In this document: positions 61,427-64,000 of the stretch, piece by piece
Position numbering within the stretch: position 1 is the stretch's first letter
Layout: every line of letters begins with the position of its first letter
Origin: Desulfobacter sp.
Lineage (GTDB): Bacteria; Desulfobacterota; Desulfobacteria; Desulfobacterales; Desulfobacteraceae
NCBI GenBank assembly: GCA_028768525.1
Contig: CP054837.1
Span: 310,001 to 374,000 of the forward strand
Direction of reading: 5' to 3'
Length of the DNA stretch: 64,000 nucleotides
Notes under the pieces: model-generated
Told to the model about the DNA's origin: nothing
Databases searched by the model: none
The model's input: only the letters and a program-made list of their open reading frames with translations
Position numbers and translations under genes: made by a program

Positions 61427-62035
61427 TTAATAAAATCGCCATAGCGCATTAAAGACTCCGATTTCCCTCAGTCCTTCTATGACTTCAATAATCCCTGCTA
61501 TCCATACAAACCACAGGGCACTGAAAATATGAATCCGATAAACCAGGGGATTTACCTGATAGGCTTCAGGTTCTTCAAATGATGACATCCTGGGGAAAAA
61601 AGCGGGTATTTTCCGGGTGTATTGTTCAAAGGCATATCCGAAAATCGATTTAAGTCTTTTTTCTTCACTTTTTATCACAAAAGGATAATAGCCCGAAAAT
61701 AAGAGGGCAAAAAGAAAGGGGAATGTCAGGGTTTCCGTGCAAAACCCAATGCCCATAACACCGAGCATGCTGAAAAAATAAAGGGGATTTCTACACAGAG
61801 AATAGGGCCCCTGGGTAATCAATTGTTCATCTTTGTACCCGGCGATGTAAAGGGAACACCACATCCGGCCCAAGGAGGCAATCCCAACCAAAAAAATACC
61901 GACAACAAACAATACAAAGGTCAATATTTCATTTTCCGTTTCCCAGCGGCTTTTACTGGTCACCACAAAAAACAAAACGATAAATGCCGCTATTCTCGAA
62001 ATCAGTATCCTGTGTTTTTCCACGTGTAAAGCCAT
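61427..62035 (-). CDS. Isoprenylcysteine methyltransferase-like (ICMT/PEMT family) membrane protein
   Basis: 202 aa with five hydrophobic segments. The C-terminal family signature is present: GPYSLCRNPLYFFSMLG, then EEKRLKSIFGYAFEQYTRKI. In the family this part binds S-adenosylmethionine and methylates isoprenylcysteines, phospholipids or unknown acceptors. Bacterial members are mostly uncharacterised. AGGAG stands 11 bases before the ATG. There is no operon partner on its strand. Confidence 0.8.
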   Translation of the reverse strand: MALHVEKHRILISRIAAFIVLFFVVTSKSRWETENEILTFVLFVVGIFLVGIASLGRMWCSLYIAGYKDEQLITQGPYSLCRNPLYFFSMLGVMGIGFCTETLTFPFLFALLFSGYYPFVIKSEEKRLKSIFGYAFEQYTRKIPAFFPRMSSFEEPEAYQVNPLVYRIHIFSALWFVWIAGIIEVIEGLREIGVFNALWRFY

Positions 62036-62421
62036 TTTGCAATTTACTCCTAGTTGTGAATATCTTTCGTTCCTGCAATCTCAAGGTTCTTTCCCTGCTG
62101 CAGATCAGCCAGTATCTTATAGCAGTGATGATGAAGAAACCATGAAGAGAGAAAGACTCATCAGCCCCTGGCCGGCGGGCAATAACCGGCAAGGGCTTTC
62201 CCCCCAATTATGGAGAAAATATGTAGAATTCCTTACCGGCTTGCATTTTTAAAGGGCGCTGATACCATAACCCCATCAAGGATGATCAGTTTGTATGCCC
62301 AGCCGGCGAAATCTGCCGTTTCACCCCCGGTGATCAAAGAAGGGCGCCAATGGCAATCAATGCTTTTCCGGGGCATTCCGCCATAATTGCCCTGGGTAAC
62401 CCTTTAAAAAAGGAGTACAAA
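62036..62421. other. Intergenic region before the EF-hand gene
   Basis: 386 bp between divergent genes. A rightward 71-codon frame at 62037-62252 has no ribosome site and no recognisable content. No promoter or repeat was convincing. Confidence 0.4.
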
Positions 62422-63114
62422 ATGAACATTCAGGGAATGGGACGATCTTTTTATTCCGCCATCTACCAGGGATCGGCAGGCCTGGCAGCAAGCCAGGCCA
62501 GTTCGAACTTTGACGCGGCCACCATCATGGAAGAGGAAGATACCAACGAGGACGGCTTTCTCACCATTGACGAAACCCGCCTGACCGAAGAGATGTTTGC
62601 ATCTGCAGACACGGATTCGGACGACCAGCTATCCTCTGAAGAACTGGAAGAAATGCTCACCGCCATGCCGTCCATGATAACCGGCGGTGGGATGGGACAG
62701 GGTCCGCCCCCCATGGGCGGGATGGGGGCCGGCCCCATGAACGGTTCCGGTCCCGGCATGGGGCCTGGGATGGGATCAGGCATGGAACCGCCCGATGCCG
62801 CCTCCATTTTTGAGGCAGAGGATACAGACGACAGCGGCACCATCAGCAGTGATGAGTCTGCCCTGCCAGAAGACGTATTTTCAAGTTTGGATACCGACGG
62901 TGACGGCGAGATCTCAATGGAAGAATTGGAAGCAGCCATCTCCGAGAAGCAGGACGAAATGGCCGGTTTCCAACCCACCATGGCCAGTTTGTCAACCACC
63001 CAGCAGGATGCACTTGCAGCCTACCAGCAGGCCATGGAAACATTCATGACCGATTATACCGACGGCCAATACACCGGCAGCAATCTGAACGAATTCCTTG
63101 AAATTGTTGCTTAA
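62422..63114 (+). CDS. EF-hand calcium-binding protein with Gly/Met/Pro linker
   Basis: 230 aa from the ATG at 62422, with AAAGGAG upstream. Four canonical 12-residue EF-hand loops are visible at 40-51 (DTNEDGFLTIDE), 63-74 (DTDSDDQLSSEE), 134-145 (DTDDSGTISSDE) and 157-168 (DTDGDGEISMEE), arranged as two pairs separated by a linker (about 85-125) almost wholly of G, M and P. No signal peptide is evident; the C-terminal 40 residues look helical. It should bind up to four calcium ions. A kinase gene follows 150 bp downstream on the same strand and may be functionally linked. Function unknown. Confidence 0.85.
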   Translation: MNIQGMGRSFYSAIYQGSAGLAASQASSNFDAATIMEEEDTNEDGFLTIDETRLTEEMFASADTDSDDQLSSEELEEMLTAMPSMITGGGMGQGPPPMGGMGAGPMNGSGPGMGPGMGSGMEPPDAASIFEAEDTDDSGTISSDESALPEDVFSSLDTDGDGEISMEELEAAISEKQDEMAGFQPTMASLSTTQQDALAAYQQAMETFMTDYTDGQYTGSNLNEFLEIVA

Positions 63115-63147
63115 CCCGCCCCAGCAGTATTCCATCTCCACCGAACC

Positions 63148-63174
63148 GGGGGAGCGGCAGTGAGCCGTTCCCCC
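63148..63174 (+). terminator. Hairpin after the EF-hand gene
   Basis: GGGGGAGCGGC and GCCGTTCCCCC pair (one wobble) around AGTGA, 33 bp past the stop. T-run is poor, so termination may be partial. Confidence 0.5.
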
Positions 63175-63263
63175 TCCTTGCCCGTTCGCAATTATGAAGA
63201 AATGTTGTGGATTGGCCTAGAGACTTGATATTTTTCCGGCGGAATATTACATGATTACGCCAT

Positions 63264-64000
63264 ATGAAATTATTCCACAAAATATTTTTGGTTTACCTTT
63301 TGGTCTCCTTTATCCTAATTGTTTCGGTGTTCGGGGCCATGAAATTCACGGCTGGGCGTTATTTTAAGGAGATGGAGGAGAAGACCGAAAGGGAAATGTT
63401 CACCGTCCTTTCCCATATACTGGCTGAGGACTTTCGGGAAAAGGGCAGTTGGCAGCGGTTTCAAAAGGATCCCCGCGCCTTTAACCGTCTGGTCAGGCAG
63501 GCGCTCCACGGCCTTGATCCCATTCTTGAACAACCGCCGCCCCAGGGTTCTCCCGGGCCTCCCCCCCTGCCGTCCCGGCCGCCCAAGCCCCCTTTCCGCC
63601 CCCATATCCGGGTGACGCTTTTTGACCTGGGACGGACCCGGGTTGCCGGCCCACCGCCGCCAGCAGATATGGGCGGCCTGAACTATAAACCCATCCTGGT
63701 GGATGAAACCGTTGTCGGCTTCATCGGGTTCAGGAAGATGGACCGGCCGCCCGGCCGCCTTGGCCCGCCCCTGAAAGAAAAACTTGAGACGCTGTATATT
63801 ATCGGGGCCATTTTATTCATACTTGCCGGCATTGTGGCCTATGTGCTGTCCAGGCAGATTCTTTCCCCGGTGGAACAACTGGCCCGGGGCACCCGTGCCC
63901 TGACCCGGTTTAAATTCAATACGCGGATCAAGGTAAAAACCAAGGACGAACTGGGGCTGCTGGCATCGGATTTCAACCGCATGGCCCTCACCCTTGAACG
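63264..64000 (+). CDS. Sensor histidine kinase, N-terminal part (runs off the window)
   Basis: 245 codons are visible. Membrane helix at about residues 8-28, a periplasmic domain of about 145 residues containing a strongly proline-rich stretch (PPPQGSPGPPPLPSRPPKPP), a second helix (LYIIGAILFILAGIVAYVL) and HAMP (SRQILSPVEQLA and KDELGLLASDFNRMA). The layout is that of BaeS/CpxA-type kinases; histidine and ATPase domains lie beyond position 64000. The ATG at 63264 is the first in frame. It follows the EF-hand protein gene. Confidence 0.85.
   Translation, partial: MKLFHKIFLVYLLVSFILIVSVFGAMKFTAGRYFKEMEEKTEREMFTVLSHILAEDFREKGSWQRFQKDPRAFNRLVRQALHGLDPILEQPPPQGSPGPPPLPSRPPKPPFRPHIRVTLFDLGRTRVAGPPPPADMGGLNYKPILVDETVVGFIGFRKMDRPPGRLGPPLKEKLETLYIIGAILFILAGIVAYVLSRQILSPVEQLARGTRALTRFKFNTRIKVKTKDELGLLASDFNRMALTLE

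Noticed and set aside
62037..62252. 71-codon frame upstream of the EF-hand gene
   Set aside because: No ribosome site or recognisable domain; treated as non-coding.

Overview
The window looks like chromosome of a marine-type sulfate-reducing bacterium of the Desulfobacterales (Desulfobacter/Desulfobacula-like). The inference rests on gene content: desulfoferrodoxin, rubrerythrin and rubredoxin in one operon, many Cache/PAS sensor kinases, TAXI-type TRAP transport, several CoA ligases including a fused ADP-forming one, and moderately GC-rich DNA with good Shine-Dalgarno sites. No rRNA, tRNA or CRISPR array was seen.

Layout. 1-10.6 kb: a cut-off permease, an AMP-forming acyl-CoA ligase, a Cache histidine kinase/NarL regulator pair, then a second acyl-CoA ligase with a carboxyltransferase subunit behind a promoter with a TetR-like operator, a diacid-recognition/PAS sensor and a LysE exporter. 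10.8-21.1 kb: RapA-type RNA polymerase recycling ATPase, a GGDEF-EAL protein, a large chemoreceptor with a duplicated sensor region, and a nuclease-XPD-helicase fusion. 21.2-29.7 kb: a YitT protein, a PHP-GT4 fusion with a radical SAM partner that ends inside a 10-bp tandem repeat, and a periplasmic sugar-type binding protein coupled to a sensor kinase with no transporter. 29.9-39.8 kb: a TAXI TRAP uptake operon, a translationally coupled binding protein-kinase-regulator operon, and a sodium symporter (NSS) with its micro-subunit behind an operator-promoter overlap. 40.1-49.3 kb: an SDR, a secreted protein ending in what appears to be a catalytically dead archaemetzincin, enoyl-CoA hydratase plus ADP-forming acyl-CoA synthetase, a LarA-like protein and a 7TMR-DISM diguanylate cyclase. 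49.4-57.2 kb: oxygen defence (rubredoxin, superoxide reductase, rubrerythrin, KatG), small cysteine proteins, a PEP-CTERM-like protein and an IS3-family insertion; by eye this part is more AT-rich. 57.1-64 kb: a 45-codon gene coupled to an LtaS-like enzyme and an OmpR-type two-component system, an isoprenylcysteine-methyltransferase-like membrane protein, an EF-hand protein and a kinase that runs off the end.

How it fits together. The theme is sensing and importing organic acids or peptides, activating them to CoA thioesters and degrading them, with two-component and c-di-GMP signalling on top. The binding protein/kinase modules next to transport genes suggest periplasmic ligand sensing controlling uptake. 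The most unusual item is the pseudo-archaemetzincin protein at 40990-42606: the fold signature is preserved in order but all three zinc histidines and the catalytic glutamate are replaced. Starts were revised where a Shine-Dalgarno site lies in front of an internal ATG.
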